From: Nepenthes gracilis
Taxonomy: Eukaryota > Streptophyta > Magnoliopsida > Caryophyllales > Nepenthaceae
Direction: 5' to 3'
Assembly (NCBI GenBank): GCA_033239525.1
Contig: BSYO01000022.1
Location: forward strand, 9,443,947-9,507,946
Length of the DNA stretch: 64,000 nucleotides
The stretch's first letter is position 1. Each line of letters opens with the position of its first letter. The notes beneath the pieces were generated by a model, which saw nothing but the letters and a program-made list of their open reading frames with translations, searched no databases and had not been told where the DNA came from. Shown piece by piece: positions 1 to 11,704 of this stretch. The position numbers and the translations under genes are program-made.

Positions 1-1522
1 TCTTGTCCCCTGAAGACTCCAAATCAGCGGTGCTATATATGATTCTTTGAAGAACTGGAAGAACCAGGTTCTTCCATATTCACGTTGATTCATCCTGGCC
101 CTTGGGTAGAGATTGGGGTAGGATACTTGACATTTTTACTAGGATGCCCACCGACATGGAGATTGTTGCGGTGGAGCCGCTTCTGAAGTTGGTGGAGAGC
201 CACCTTTTAAAGTTTCGGAGACACCATTTGGTTTCTCCGAGGAGGCTAAGAGGGCACGATGGGGACCACCTTCTCCAGAGTAGAAGATGAAGGTGCCTTC
301 CTGTAAGAGGAAGGCAGGCGCCATTACGATCGGGTCTGTCGGCATGCCTTCTAGTGAGGAAGCTCCCTAAAGTCCAGGGCAAAAGAAGGCAATGACGGTG
401 ATGCCTTCTTCTTCTTTTTTCTCAAGGCAGACTATGTTATGGCTGGCCGGTTCACTAGGACCGGAGATAGTTCCGGTGAGGGCGGAGTTGAGGTTGTTGT
501 AGAGGCATATAAGTCCAGGCTGCACTCATCTATGAGTAGCACCGTTCTTGCTCTGCCACAACCAGAGCACCTGGTGGTGCTATTGGAGTCGCCCACGAAG
601 CCTTCAGCCAAACGAGTTGTTGGACGACTGGAGGAGCCAACTATCGAAGAGCTCTTGGAGGCACCCGCAGAGCCTCCTGCTGGACATACCACTGGGTTAT
701 CTGAGGAGCCTGCTGCTGGTGAGCCTCAAGAGGTGCCTAAGATGCCAACCGCCGGAGAGTCTTAAGAGGCAGTTGGCCTCAACATTGAGCTGACAGAGGA
801 CCCTACTGCGAGAGAACCTATTGAGATGGTGGGCTTTACTGTGGTGGTGCATGAGGAATCTGTCGCCAGGAAGCTTGTTGAGGCGGTGGACCTTACGGCA
901 GAGCTATCGGAGGAGGCTGCAGCGAAGGCCACTACTGGGTTTGCTCAAGAGATTTCTGCTTCCAGTCCTCCACTGCTAGAGCTAAGGTCTTGCAACAAAC
1001 TAGTGAGGCCAAAGCATAAAATCTGGCAGATAAATCTTTATAACTTTCCTTCTCTTTTTCTCTCTGTTGTTGTTACTTAACGTTTTTTTATCTTTGTAGG
1101 AGGAGAAAATAATTGGCGTAATTAGCAAGGGATTGCTCCAAAGAGACCTTGTGATCTCTGATTGTGACAGAGAGATCACCTGGCTCGAGGAGGAGATGGA
1201 GCTACTTAAGGCGAAGCATTTGGATGACACAACTGCCCTTCAAATTGTGATATCAAGCCTTGAGGAGGAAAATGTTTGGTTAAAGGAGGAGAGCACCAAG
1301 CTGAGAGAGGAAGCTGATTGGGTGGTGAGGCGCATTGACCAGCTCTCGTGGCAATTGACATCGCTAAAGAATGAGTTGACAACTCATATATGTCCCCATG
1401 AGGTCTCCAGGATGTTGTGGGCATGGGTGTGGGAAGGCGTCAACCTCAGTCGTCGCATTGTTTGGCTGATTGACCCTAAATTTTTGGTTAAATTTCATAT
1501 CCCAACATACCGTTCGGTCTAG
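1..1522 (+). pseudogene. Antisense extra ORF of Tat-type element (gypsy-type transposon protein, coiled coil)
   Basis: A broken plus-strand coding region lies at the 3' side of the minus-strand gypsy element. Around 45-170 the translation has a 'K-N-W-K-N-Q' stretch and 'LGRDWGRILDIF', recalling the plant 'putative gypsy type transposon' domain (WK..FF pattern). 439-765 is an open, acidic, Pro/Glu-rich low-complexity frame. 1133-1522 is a 129-aa frame strongly predicted as coiled coil, with heptads such as ITWLEEEMELLKAKH and SSLEEENVWLKEESTKL. Between them 1041-1099 looks like an intron or its remnant: T-rich, ending TTTGTAG before GAGGAGAAA. Such antisense ORFs are known in Tat-lineage elements (for example Grande). 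Stops near 45-100 and frame changes make this copy a pseudogene. The family assignment is by pattern only. Confidence 0.5.
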
Positions 1523-2450
1523 CGTTGCGAGAGCCTTATGGGACAGCCCCAGAGTGGTCAGGGGCCATCGCCACCTCCTCTTGGGAGCCCTGCTCCATTG
1601 TAGATATTGCACCCTTATTTTTTGAAGTTGTTGTAATTATGAACGCATATAATCAATCAAATGGTTATTTTACTAATATTTTGCGTCTTTATCTTAGCAA
1701 TCATTTTTCAATTTTGCTGTTGCGTTGTCCGACCAACGTAGTGTATTGCATGCAAGTTGGCTGTCTGTCTTTCTTGAGATGTTAGCAGCGGTCTCTAATG
1801 GATTTGAGTCCAAGAGAAAGTATCAAGGTGGACCCTGATATCAGGTCAAGCCTGTTCTTTACTCGTGAATAGAGCTTTGGCGGTGCTGCACAAGTGTGAA
1901 CTTGGGCGGCCGGCTCTTTTGGAGTGCTTTTGCTCCTGTTGACCATCACTGAGTGACACACTATCTCCTAGTGTAGGAGGTTGTCACGTGTACTATTTAA
2001 ATCCCTTAAGATTTTAACCACAAACGGGCTACTTGGATGACCAAAGTTTATCCGACCATTAATTGGCTGCCTGGATGACCAAGATTTAGTTACGACCGTT
2101 TGTGACCCGCTTGGATGATTAGAGTTTAATTCAACCACTTGTGGGCCACCTAGATGACCAAGATTTAGTTACGACTGCTTATGGAACACCTGGATGACCA
2201 AGGTTTAGTTACGAGTGGGTAAAAATCCGCTCGACTTAGGTGCAATCTAGGTCGTATAACCATGCAAGTAGACACAATGCATATGGAAAAGAAAAAGAAC
2301 ACGGTGCAAATAAGAAAGAAAAAATATATTCTTTTATTAATAATAAACATTGTGTGCATTTATAAGCATACAGATGAATTACCTATCTTTGCCCTTACTG
2401 AAAGTAGCACTTGAGGTGGACCGCGTTTTACGTCCGTAGAACCAACTTGT
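1523..2450. other. 3' non-coding region of the Tat-like element
   Basis: No frame worth calling is present between the antisense ORF and the integrase remnant. The stretch holds AT-rich sequence and a short tandem array (listed separately at 2033-2218). In this lineage the region between pol and the 3' LTR is long, variable and repeat-prone. Confidence 0.6.
2033..2218. repeat. Tandem repeat, about 39-bp period, five units
   Basis: The core TGGATGA (once TAGATGA) recurs at 2034, 2072, 2112, 2151 and 2191, spacing 38, 40, 39 and 40 bases. Each unit also carries a version of CCAAGATTTAGTTACGACC followed by a variable end. The units are clearly related but diverged. The array lies between pol and the expected 3' LTR of the Tat-like element, where such arrays are known to arise. 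Confidence 0.85.
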
Positions 2451-3480
2451 CGTTCTAGGTCTAGAGTTTATATGCTCAATTACATAGGATGACCGAGACT
2501 AGGAAAGGTCATTCCCGATTCGGGAAAAGTTTATTCCAACTGGTAGTCTTGCCCGTACCCTCGATACTTCACAAGACCATGTCCCTAACTTCAAATTGCT
2601 GCACTTTTATCTTCTTATTGTAATAGCGTGCGACTCGTTATTTGTTGGCCGCAATCCATAATTTGGCAGCGTCGCGAGCTTCCTCCAGCAAGTCTAGGTA
2701 TTTCCAAATTTTCTGAGAGTTACCTTGTGGGTTGAAGGACTCAACCATAAGACTTGAAAGCCCAATCTCAACTAAAATTACTACTTTAGTCCTGTAGCAG
2801 ACTAAAACGGTGTCTCACGAGTTGGTTCCTTTAGAGTCGTCTTATAAGACCATAGGATGGAGGACAGTTCGTCAACCCAGGAACCCCCTGTGTCCTCCAA
2901 CTTATTCTTCAGACTGTGGAGTAGCATGCGATTTGTGACCTCCACCTATTCATTGGCTACGGGTACGGTACCGAAGTGTGGACCAATCTAATGCCTAAAC
3001 TAATGTAATACTTGGTGAAGTATTTTTTGGAGAATTGGGTTCCGTTATCAGTCACTATGACCTTGGGAATGTCGAATTTTCTGATTATACTCTAGCAAAC
3101 GAATTCTAAAGTGTTGTGCTTGGTGATCTTAGCTAGCAGTGTAGCTTCCACCCACTTGATAAAGTAGTCGATGCCCATGATGATGAATTTCTTTGCCCAA
3201 TAACAATGGAAAATATGTTGAGAATATCGAGCCCCCATTGCGCAAAAAGCCAAGGAGCTTGAAGAGTCCTCAACTCAACAGGCGATTGATGGGAAAGATT
3301 ACCATGGAGCTAGCGATTTTCACACTTCTTCATGTAGTCAAGGGTGTCTTTCTTCATCATTGGCTAGTAGTATCCCTGACGCATGATTTTAAACGCAAGG
3401 TTTTTGCCACCGATATGCGATCCGCAGATCCCAATGTAGATTTCGCTCAAGGCGTAGTCTGCCTCCTTAGGAGTTAAGCA
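2450..3480 (-). pseudogene. Integrase remnant of Tat-like gypsy element
   Basis: The minus strand from about 3215 down to 2800 translates, with stops and frame changes, into a recognisable retroviral-type integrase core: FIIMGIDYFIKWVEA, then KFDIPKVIVTDNGTQFSKKY, then LGIRLVHTSVPYP, and a tail resembling LEDTG. The D of 'IDYF' and the D of 'TDNGTQF' are the first two catalytic acids; the third (normally an E in an NGQVE context) falls where this copy reads MNRWRSQ and appears altered. It would insert the cDNA into host DNA. Inactive here. Confidence 0.75.
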
Positions 3481-3699
3481 CCGAAGGTACGGAGTCGAGT
3501 AACCACGGCGATATAACTATCCATCGACTATGGTGTACCAATAGACCATCTTTTTTATCCGCTTGGCTTTGTTCACATTGTTTGGTAGTGCTCCATCCGC
3601 CAGGTATCTCTGGTAATAAGTCATCCAGCTCTCCGCATCGAAGACCTGCATGGCTTCCTGCTCCTCAGTATTGAGAGTTCTCATGACTTCCCACATGTC

Positions 3700-4140
3700 C
3701 CTCGTGTACTATTCTGAGTTTTCGACCGCCACTATCCTGACAAGTTGGTCGGCCTTCTAGTTCTCAGTTTAGGGAACGTGGACCAGGGTCACCTTGTCAA
3801 ATCTCTGGCTGGCTTCCTTCACTTTGGCCAAGTGAGGGCTGTATCCCTCGAAACTCTTACTAACCTGGTTGACGACCATCTCAGAGTCGCTGTAGATGGT
3901 CAGTCGTCTAACTGAGCACTCTTTAGCTAGTTTTAATCTAGCCAACAGGGTTTTATACTCAGCAACATTGTTGGTGGTTGAAAAGTCAAGTCTAAAGGAG
4001 TATTTCACCTCAAACACATCAGGGGTCCTCAGGACCATTCCGGCTCCGCTGCCTGAGTCTGTAGATGATCCGTCTATGTTGAGGACCCACTCCGGCTCTT
4101 CCCTGTGCCGTTCTACGTCCTCGACCGACTATTAATTTGC
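3700..4140 (-). pseudogene. Second (archaeal-type) RNase H remnant of Tat-like element
   Basis: The open stretch 4038-3769 reads VKYSFRLDFSTTNNVAEYKT and LTIYSDSEMVVNQVSKSFEG. The AEY and YSDSEMVVNQV pattern is that of the extra archaeal-type RNase H (aRH) carried by Tat-group elements after the ordinary RNase H. The upstream part (4139-4040) contains a diverged GSGAGMVLR segment. It is broken by stops. Its presence is the main reason for placing the element in the Tat group. Confidence 0.75.
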
Positions 4141-4230
4141 AATTGGTATCGTGATCTCGACGATGAAGTCATCCAGAGCCTGCCCTTTGATGGCTGGTTT
4201 AGGCTGGAATTTAATATTGAATTCTCCCAA

Positions 4231-5330
4231 TTAGATATCCCACTTTACCAACCGTCCAGAAATGTCGAGTTTGTAGAGTATACTCTTTAGTGGCTGGTCG
4301 GTCAGAACGACTATGCGATGAGTTTGGAAATAAGGCCTCGGTTTTAGGGTGGAGAAGACAAGTGCCAAGGCTAACTTCTCTGCGCGTGGGTAGCGCGTCT
4401 CTGTGCGGGTCAACGTCATGCTCACATAGTAGACCGACTGCTGAGAGTCAGAGTCTGGCGTATGAGAACAAAGCTGAGAGCCACCTCCGACACTGCCAGG
4501 TAGAGGAAAAGCTCCTCTCCATCCTTGGGTGACGTCTGCAACGGTGGACTAGCCAGATACTGCTTCAATTTGTCGAAGGCTGCCTGGCATTTTGCAGTCC
4601 ACTGGAATCCATTTGCTTTTATTCCCCTCAGAGCCTTAAAGAAAGGCTGGTATTTGTCCTCTGACTTCGCTAAAAAGTGGGACAAGGCTGTTAGTCATTC
4701 GATTAGCCTTTTGACATATTTGATACTTCGTGGTGGAGTCATGTCCATGAGGGCCTTAATCTTTTCCGATTTTGCCTCGATCCCACGATGAGAGACGATG
4801 AAACCCAATAACTTCCTTGAGAATACTCCAAAGACACACATAGAAGGATTCAGCCTCATTTGATACACATGGAGCACCACAAAGGACTCTGGCAGATCAT
4901 GAATATGGTTATTGGTGGTCTTGCTCTTAACGAGTATGTCGTCGACGTACACCTCTATATTGTGGCTGATCTACTTTTCGAATATCTTATTCACAAGTCA
5001 CTAGTAAGTGGCACCGCATTCTTCAAACCAAAGGGCATCACCCTATAACAGTATGTGCCTTGGTCTGTCATGAATGAGATATACTCCTCGTCCTTTGGGC
5101 TTATCCGGATTTGGTTGTAATCGGAGTACGCGTCCATGAAGCTCAGCAACTCGTGTCCGGATGTTGAGTCCATCAATAGGTCGATCCTGGGTAAATAGAA
5201 GTTGTTTTTTCGGCAGGCTTTGTTAACGTCGCTGAAGTTGACATACATTCGCCATTTTTTGTTGCTTTTCTTTATTAGGACGACGTTGGAGAGTTAATCC
5301 GGGTACTGGACTCCTCTAATAAAGTTGGCG
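4231..5330 (-). pseudogene. Reverse transcriptase and RNase H remnant of Tat-like element
   Basis: Minus-strand pieces in order: 5248-4991 gives MYVNFSDVNKACRKNNFYLP, SFMDAYSDYNQIRI and GTYCYRVMPFGLKNA (RT palm, with the D of 'MDAYS' and the PFGLKNA motif); 4952-4695 gives MYVDDILVKSK, the catalytic YVDD box, then the RT thumb; 4685-4422 gives ANGFQWTAKCQAAFDKLKQY and a weakened RNase H start; 4425-4231 gives RYPRAEKLALALVFSTLKPR and PYFQTHRIVVLTDQPLKSIL. The order and motifs are those of Ty3/gypsy pol. Frame changes at about 4990, 4690 and 4425 show decay. Confidence 0.85.
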
Positions 5331-5503
5331 TCCAACAACTTCTTTACCTCCTCCCAGATGGTGATTAAATTCTCTACAGAGTGGTTTCTCCGCTTCTACT
5401 TGATGGGCTTGCAGCCGTGATCGAGGTTCAATTTGCAGACCATTACTCCGGCCCAAATCTCAGGCATGTCAGCGGGGGTCCACACGAAGACGTCAGCCTT
5501 TTG

Positions 5504-5971
5504 TCATAAGAACGCGATCAGCTTGTCGCATAGTGTCCCGGTGAGTGAGCTTCCGATCTGTACGCAACTCTTTGGGTCCTCTAATTTCAATGGGATTAGA
5601 TTGGGCGCTTGCTGAAGAGTTGCTTTGTCTCGATGGTCATGTTCTCCTACCGTCTTGGTGTAGCCACTCAATGCGATCTGGGACATGTAACATGTCCGCC
5701 CGGTACTTTGGTCACCCAACACTTCACCAATACTATATGCTATCAAAATTTTTATCTTGAGGTGCGATATTAAAGTGACGGCTCCGAACGCTATTAGGCA
5801 CAGTTGGCCTAGTATTGCATAATGTACGGAAGGCGGGTCGATGACTAAGAAAGTGAGTGAATGACTCGCCGTTCTCGGGTACGTGCCTAGGGTGATCTCT
5901 AATTGGATCGTTCTTTGGACGGCCACTAGTTCTTTGTCAAGGCCATAAAGTAGGCCTTCGGCAAGTTGCAA
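5504..5971 (-). pseudogene. Protease region of Tat-like gypsy polyprotein
   Basis: A 155-aa open stretch on the minus strand (5971 to 5504) between the gag remnant and RT. It contains TFLVIDPPSVHYAILGQLCL, which corresponds to the C-terminal half of the aspartic protease in Tat-type elements (F-x-V-x-D-x-P-S-x-Y-N-x-I-L-G-R). The upstream catalytic D-T/S-G segment is not visible in an open frame. The rest leads into the linker before RT. Assigned by position and the ILG motif. Confidence 0.6.
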
Positions 5972-6299
5972 TTAACTCTTTTTTAAACCAAATTTTAAAA
6001 ATGCATCAAGATAAAACAAATCGGGAAACTTCCATTATCAATGAAAATTTGTTTCAGTTGGTAGTCAACACCACCGTCTAAAACGAGCGCGATAAACCAA
6101 GAGGATCTACATTGGGGAAGATTACATGGCTCAAGCCATTATCGCTAAAGCTAATGACGTTAACTTCTGTGCGTTATTTCTTTCGCCCAACCTACTACTC
6201 CTTATAATCCGCTGTGGTCTCGGCCGACCGGACTATATTGACCACTCCGACCACGATCCGGTTCTGTGGTGGAGAAGGCTCTCGTCCTTCCCCGCCTGA

Positions 6300-7790
6300 G
6301 GCTCCAGAGCTTTGCCTAGGATTCCTAATGAACCTGGTGGGGTGGCCCCTCTAGATAAGCTCCTCGATCTCCCATTGAAGCGTCTTGCAGTCTTCCATGG
6401 AATGTCTGGGAGATTGATGTAAATTGTAATACTTAGCTAAATTTCCTCCCTCCGCTTTCTTAAGTGGTTTTGGCTACTTAAGGAACCTCTCCCTATGAAT
6501 CTGTATGAGGACGTTGGAGCACGTATCGGTCAGGGGCGTCAGGTTGATTGACCTGTAGTCCCTTTGTTCTGGTACTCCAATTTTGTGCTGCTTCCGGTGG
6601 GAGTGATCACCGCCGTAGTGCTTCCTCTTTCTCATAATTGTGAAAGAGCAAGACTGTTCGATCCGCTTGGAACGCTTAGCCTCGTTGGCCTCTTCTACTG
6701 CTACATAGGCCCTGGTGATAGATTCTACCTCCCGAAAAGTTTACGAATTCTTATGCGCCAGTGCCTAAAGAAGTCCTTATGCGTTAAGATAGAGATAAAA
6801 TTGCCAAGTTTCATCTCTTCTGTGAGCTTGGGGATTCTTCTCGCCTCCGCCACGAAGCAGTCCAGAAATTTTTGTGGATTCTCTCATTACTTTCGCTTGA
6901 TATGGTAGAGACGCCAAGGCTACTTTTCTTCTCAGCGGTTGGAGGCGTATTGCATCAAGAAGAAGTCAGAGAGTTCTCGAAAGCTCCAGATCTAATCTAA
7001 TGGGAGACAATGGAGCCAGATGCGGGCGTCTCCCTTCAATGTAAGATGGAAGTAGCGCCACATGGCTGCGTCCTCCAACCCTTGTAGACTCAGATGGGTG
7101 CGAAAATATTGAGGTGATCCATATGACTAGCACTTATATTGTAAAAGTTAAGAGTCAGCATCTTAAACTTGGCCGACATTGGACGGTTTAAAATCTTTGC
7201 CGTGAAGGGAGATCTGTCCAGATCCATGGCATGTTCGTCATCCTTAAACACGCATTTCAGTATCTTCTCCACCCTCGAATCTGTGGGGATGGCATTACCA
7301 GTTCTTTTGGAGTTGAGGTAGGTTTTTAACTCTGTCCTTTCTCTGACGTGGCAAGTTGTCAGCCGGCTATTGCCACCAACGAACCTAACGATCCTAGAGG
7401 CTCCCTCCTGAGCGTAAGGGGAGGCATCCACCTGAGAATATTGGAGATTCCTCTGTTCTGGACTATCATCCGAAGTCCTGTTGTACAAACGTTCTTCGAG
7501 CCTTGAATGGCTCTGGACATGTGAGGCCTCTAGAGCTTCAGTGTTGCCCGGTCTCCTGGCCTTCTTAGACAGCTTCTTTTTGTTCTGGCCTCCTCTCCTG
7601 AAAGCCGGAGTAGGGACTGCTACAGGCAGAGCCTCCTGCTACGTGTTTTCCTGAAGAGCGCAGAACATTTGGAATATTCTGTTCATGCTACTCATGTACT
7701 CCACTAGATTTTGGAAAAACGGTGCTGGCACACCATTGACTACCCCGTTGACCTAGTTACCAGCTGAGTGATCCCGGTCAGATGTGGTCA
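6300..7790 (-). pseudogene. Gag remnant of Tat-like gypsy element
   Basis: The likely start is the ATG at 7790 (minus strand; MTTSDRDHSA). The frame meets stops near 7757 and 7640, then is open from 7488 to 7090 with SPFTAKILNRPMSAKFKM and NFYNISASHMDHLNIF, a pattern typical of gag in this lineage (SPF...I...P...FKMP...DP..HL). It continues in other frames through 7050-6800 with MWRYFHLTLKGDARIWLHCL and FLDCFVAEARRIPKL, the Retrotrans_gag core. Below 6700 it becomes low complexity. The capsid protein would package element RNA; this copy is not translatable. Confidence 0.75.
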
Positions 7791-7913
7791 TATCTCAGAC
7801 GAGACTGCTTGCAAGCTTGCGCTCTTGTATTCACCATCCTGATTGATGACTCTAGGCTGGAGAGTGAAACTGAGAGAAGTAGTAGAAAAAAGTGATTAGC
7901 TTTTCATAAGCTT

Positions 7914-7929
7914 CACACAGACAGCGCCA
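7914..7929 (-). other. Primer-binding site of Tat-like element
   Basis: On the minus strand one base after the LTR end (...ATATCA) comes TGGCGCTGTCTGTGTG. The first bases TGGCGC match the 3' end of a tRNA such as tRNA-Asp, but the match weakens after nine bases. Position and TGG start support a PBS; the primer tRNA is uncertain. Confidence 0.55.
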
Positions 7930-7930
7930 A

Positions 7931-8883
7931 TGATATGTCCTAAATCTAAATTTCGAATAGATTCGGGGTCAAGTTGTTCGTTTGAGTCTGTCTCCGTCCA
8001 TTGAGTTTGGATCCTGTACACCACAACTACGAACAAGAGGTTAGGTGATGGGGGAGGTTATCCCATCGTAAATACTCCGACGCTCAAATCAGCCAACAGC
8101 CTTCGAATTGAGAATATGAAAGTAAAGAATGCATGAAAATACAAAAAGTGTTTGAGATGAGTAAGTGCTCTCATTGAGAGAGACTTTGTTGGCTCGTGAG
8201 GAACGTTGATTCTAAGTATTATGTTTGTTGGAAACATAGTGGCAAAGAGAGAGAGCGTTTGTAATTTCAAAGCATGTGAGCTTTTACAGAGAGTTTTTGT
8301 AGGCAAATCAGAGCGTGCCTTAGAGTGAGGACTCCATGGCTTTTTATAATGCGTTGTACTGGGGGCCTTCCTTGTGCATAATGGTTTGATTCCAAGCTCT
8401 ATTTGGCTCCTTGCCTTTTCTAGCGTGGAACTTTTATGGTAGTAACGGTCCTTGCCTTGATTGCTTTCCTTCTACGTTCTACAACCGATTTGGGTTTATT
8501 GCAGATAGGAGGAGGATTTTGGTGCTTTCCTTCAGGGATGTGTATTAAATTTGCTGATGACCGTTACAATTGATATTACCTTTTGTGGAGAGCGTGAAAT
8601 TAGGGGAGAGGACCATTACTAGTCACGGATGGTCGCGTGGGCCAAATTAGGCTTGGCCCACTTGAGGCCTAGTCTTCAGACAGTCATTTGAACCTGCCGC
8701 CAATCAACGAAAATGTTGACTATCTTGAAAACAAATTGTCCGTCCTACTCTTGAGCTTCTTCTGTCTCACTTAGCCTTTTATTCGGTCAACGGTAGGTAT
8801 TGATTGTTTAGACGTAAATGAGCCGTTGTGAGATTTGGGCAGTTCTTCTTTCTCAGGCCAGCCTATTATTGGCATACCCATCA
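7931..8883 (-). repeat. 5' LTR of Tat-like element
   Basis: On the plus strand the segment begins TGATATGTCC (7931) and ends ACCCATCA (8883), so it carries TG...CA on either strand, and the inner edge abuts a primer-binding-like site and then gag. It is about 953 bp. The outer boundary is chosen only by the TG dinucleotide and the change to AT-rich sequence, because the partner LTR is not in the window. Confidence 0.55.
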
Positions 8884-9720
8884 ATTCTCATCTTATTTTA
8901 TTATCTAGGAATAACTATTCTATTCCCACTTTATTCCATTCTACTAACCAAAAATAACATAAATAATTAACTATATAATAAAATAACAATTTTAAACTAT
9001 ATTCTCACTTTATTTCATTTTCTAAATATAGTTATTATATTTCTATCTTATACAATTTCAGTGACAAAAGATAGATTAATGTTACTTTTATTCTTAAGGT
9101 CATATTTGTCATTTCATAAGTGAAACTGAGATTATAAAAATATTTCTATGATACAATAATGTGTTTATTTAAACAAATAAAATCTAACAAGAACCACAAT
9201 TACATCAATTTGTTGAGGCTTAGTGGGTGCTTTCTTCGGTAAACAAAAACTAAGATAAAAAGAATTAGCTTTTCATATTACTCAACTCTGCCTCTCAAGT
9301 CTGCCTTATTATTAATAAACCAAAGACAGCATTTTCCGAACAATTGTCCAGCCTTGGCTTATTTATGCCTTCTTCAATACACAAAAACTTAAACAATTCG
9401 ATTTGTGTTTTCATACCACCCAACTCTACCTCAAGTCTACCTCAAATACACATCAACAACACACGTTTTTTCAACAATTGTTCTTGTTTGATTTATTTCC
9501 CTCTTCCCCTTTAAACCGGTTTGTGATTTGGCAGTTGACATTTAATAGTTTAAGTTGGTTGAGAAACGTCTAGAACTGCCACAAAATAAACTGATATTGG
9601 CATGCAATGCTACAACTTGATTCCAACATGTACCTTTGATCTTGCACCAAGCTTTGATTCCCTTGTATCGAAATTAACTTATCTAGGAACTCGGTCATTC
9701 GAGACTCCAGCTTTTCAAGG
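8884..9720. other. AT-rich spacer, no gene seen
   Basis: No long frame. 9560-9720 on the minus strand has a short readable piece (VLEKLESRMTEFLDKLISIQ) that resembles the charged N-terminal start of a retrotransposon gag, but nothing around it confirms this. Confidence 0.5.
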
Positions 9721-11704
9721 ACCTTAGTCATTCCATTTGGGTCATTGGATTCTCTACAACATCATTTTCCTTAGATCTTGATATTTTTGGTGATACCTAT
9801 TGAAATATGGAGAAAGAACTTTGTTGGAATCCACCAAATTTGAAAAGTAAAGTTTCATTAGAAGCTCTTAGCTACAAATTCGTAACAAAATTTAATGTAC
9901 TTAATTAAATAAACTAAGTTTGATTTATAGAAAATTTAGGATAACTAGATAGTTGAATCATGGAATAAAACTTTTCATTTTCAACCACCTTGAGTTTGCA
10001 AATGAAGATGGCTCGAGATATGGGGTAGAGCATCACCAAGGTGGCCCCTGCAATTTTTTTGCCGGCCACCTTAATTGTGGCTCCATTCTTCGTCTCCATC
10101 TTTATGATTTTGTTATTGAGGGTTTAGTCTTTACCACGTTATAAATATTTATCATATCACCATAATTAATGGCCACGTGATTATTGAAATAATCTTCTTT
10201 AATTTGAATTGTACCATCTAGTAACTTGGCTTTTGAGACATTTGCTTCCTCATTACCTATGGTACGTTGGTTCATTGACTTCCTCGGTACCTCCTCGGGG
10301 AGATTTGAAAATAAACAATTGAAAGTTCTGCACTGCACAATAGTAAGGGTGTAGTATATTGCTACGTCTATGCCCAATATAAAACTATTCTTGGACCTTA
10401 ACTTAAACACTTATTTTCTTATGATGATGTGGGTTAGAATATAAGACTATTTGTGGATCATTATCTAACAATTTAAATTTTTAATGTTAATTTATTGGCA
10501 TTGCAAATTATCGGAAGATCTTAATGCCATCCCAAAAACTTGTCCTCTTCGATCGTCATTCTTTCTTCATAGTTTGACGATTTAATTTTTTTTTGTTGTT
10601 TGCTTTTCTTGAACCTTTATTTCTATTAATTCTTTGTGGCCAAAGTTTCCTATTTCAACTTCTTCTTTTCCTCTTCATAATATTCCTATAGCTTTAATGA
10701 TGTTGGATTTATGCAACTTCCAAACTAACAAGTTTGATTTTTATTAAATTATTAAGTTTAGAGGTTAAGTATATTCTTATTTGATATATTATTTGTTTTA
10801 GGATAGGCATGAGATCCTTGCAAATATGAAAAAGCAAGCTTGATTACATTGCAGAAGCCAATGAGGTAAAATCGTAAGTTGCCCTACTTATTGTTGTCTA
10901 TTTTCAAAATAATGGATGCCCAAGGCCAAAGAGCTATTAGTTCTTATAAGTTGTTAAATATGAAAGATTATTAAAAAATATAAATTATCTAATACAAGTG
11001 TAAAGAATGCATATCTAAGGTGGATTTGACATATTTATAGGCATCTGTAGTGGCCAATGTCACAAACGTATATATATACAGTTCTAATATTTTGATTTAA
11101 GTTCATTAAACTTTAATTCAAATTGATCATTAATGAGGATAATTAATATGCTAATTATTGATAGTGAGCTTGAGCCAATTTCACATTGAGTATGGATGTG
11201 TTAGACTCTCGTAGTATCGGAAGGGTACTTTGGTAATTTTTTCATTAATATTTAATAATTATATTTAGTATCTTAAAATAATAATTAAAACTTATTATAA
11301 TATCAATACGTCTTTATATATATATATATGCATGAGTAATTAATAAAATGAAAATTTGTTGGCTGAATGACGGCCGTCTAACAAAGGCACAGAATAACAC
11401 ACGCACACACAAAGGTGCGTGAAATAAAGAAAGATGATGTAATACCAAATATTTTGCATGTGGAAAAAATTTTTGAAATAAGAAAATCACTGGAATATCG
11501 AGTCCACAATAAAATCACTAAGTATGAGATTTGGTTTACACAAACCACAAGATGTAAAAACTAAGAACAGTGTAAAAGTAAACAAAAAAATTTTAAAACT
11601 TGTTTTCACTCACTACTCTCTTTCCTTTACACTTCCTCTCTATCTATCTCTCTTTCTCGCTCCGCTGCTTACCTCTTCTACTATAAGCATACATACATAC
11701 ATCG
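9721..11704. repeat. Tandem duplication, copy 1, conserved part
   Basis: From ACCTTAGTCATTCCATTTGG at 9721 this stretch is repeated almost base for base from 13033, an offset of about 3.31 kb that grows by only a few bases over 2 kb. It includes an unrecognised minus-strand ORF (10102-10410), AT-rich spacer, the AAATT flank and the first ~350 bases of a Tork-type LTR (from 11357). Differences are small indels and scattered substitutions. Confidence 0.9.
10102..10410 (-). CDS. Unrecognised 102-aa ORF (copy 1)
   Basis: Minus-strand frame starting MFKLRSKNSFILGIDVAIYY and ending KPSITKS-stop. I do not recognise the product. It has no signal peptide, zinc-binding or membrane pattern. A second copy at 13413-13721 has the same length with three amino-acid changes (E/K, I/V and Y/P). 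Both lie inside the duplicated block, so conservation may only reflect recent duplication. It may be a fragment of an old retroelement; a host gene is not supported. Confidence 0.25.
   Translation of the reverse strand: MFKLRSKNSFILGIDVAIYYTLTIVQCRTFNCLFSNLPEEVPRKSMNQRTIGNEEANVSKAKLLDGTIQIKEDYFNNHVAINYGDMINIYNVVKTKPSITKS

Larger units (their letters stand above)
1..8883 (-). mobile_element. Decayed Ty3/gypsy element, Tat/Retand-like, 3' end beyond window
   Basis: Reading on the minus strand from 8883 downward, the order is LTR, primer-binding site, gag, protease, reverse transcriptase, RNase H, a second (archaeal-type) RNase H, integrase, a 3' non-coding stretch with tandem repeats, and an extra ORF on the opposite strand. 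The second RNase H after the first, before integrase, together with an antisense extra ORF and 3' tandem repeats, is the known layout of the plant Tat group (Tat, Retand, Ogre, Grande relatives). Every coding domain is broken by stops or frame changes, so the element is not autonomous. No second LTR matching 7931-8883 is seen inside the window, so the 3' LTR should lie left of base 1. Lineage is inferred from layout, not from a tree. Confidence 0.8.
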
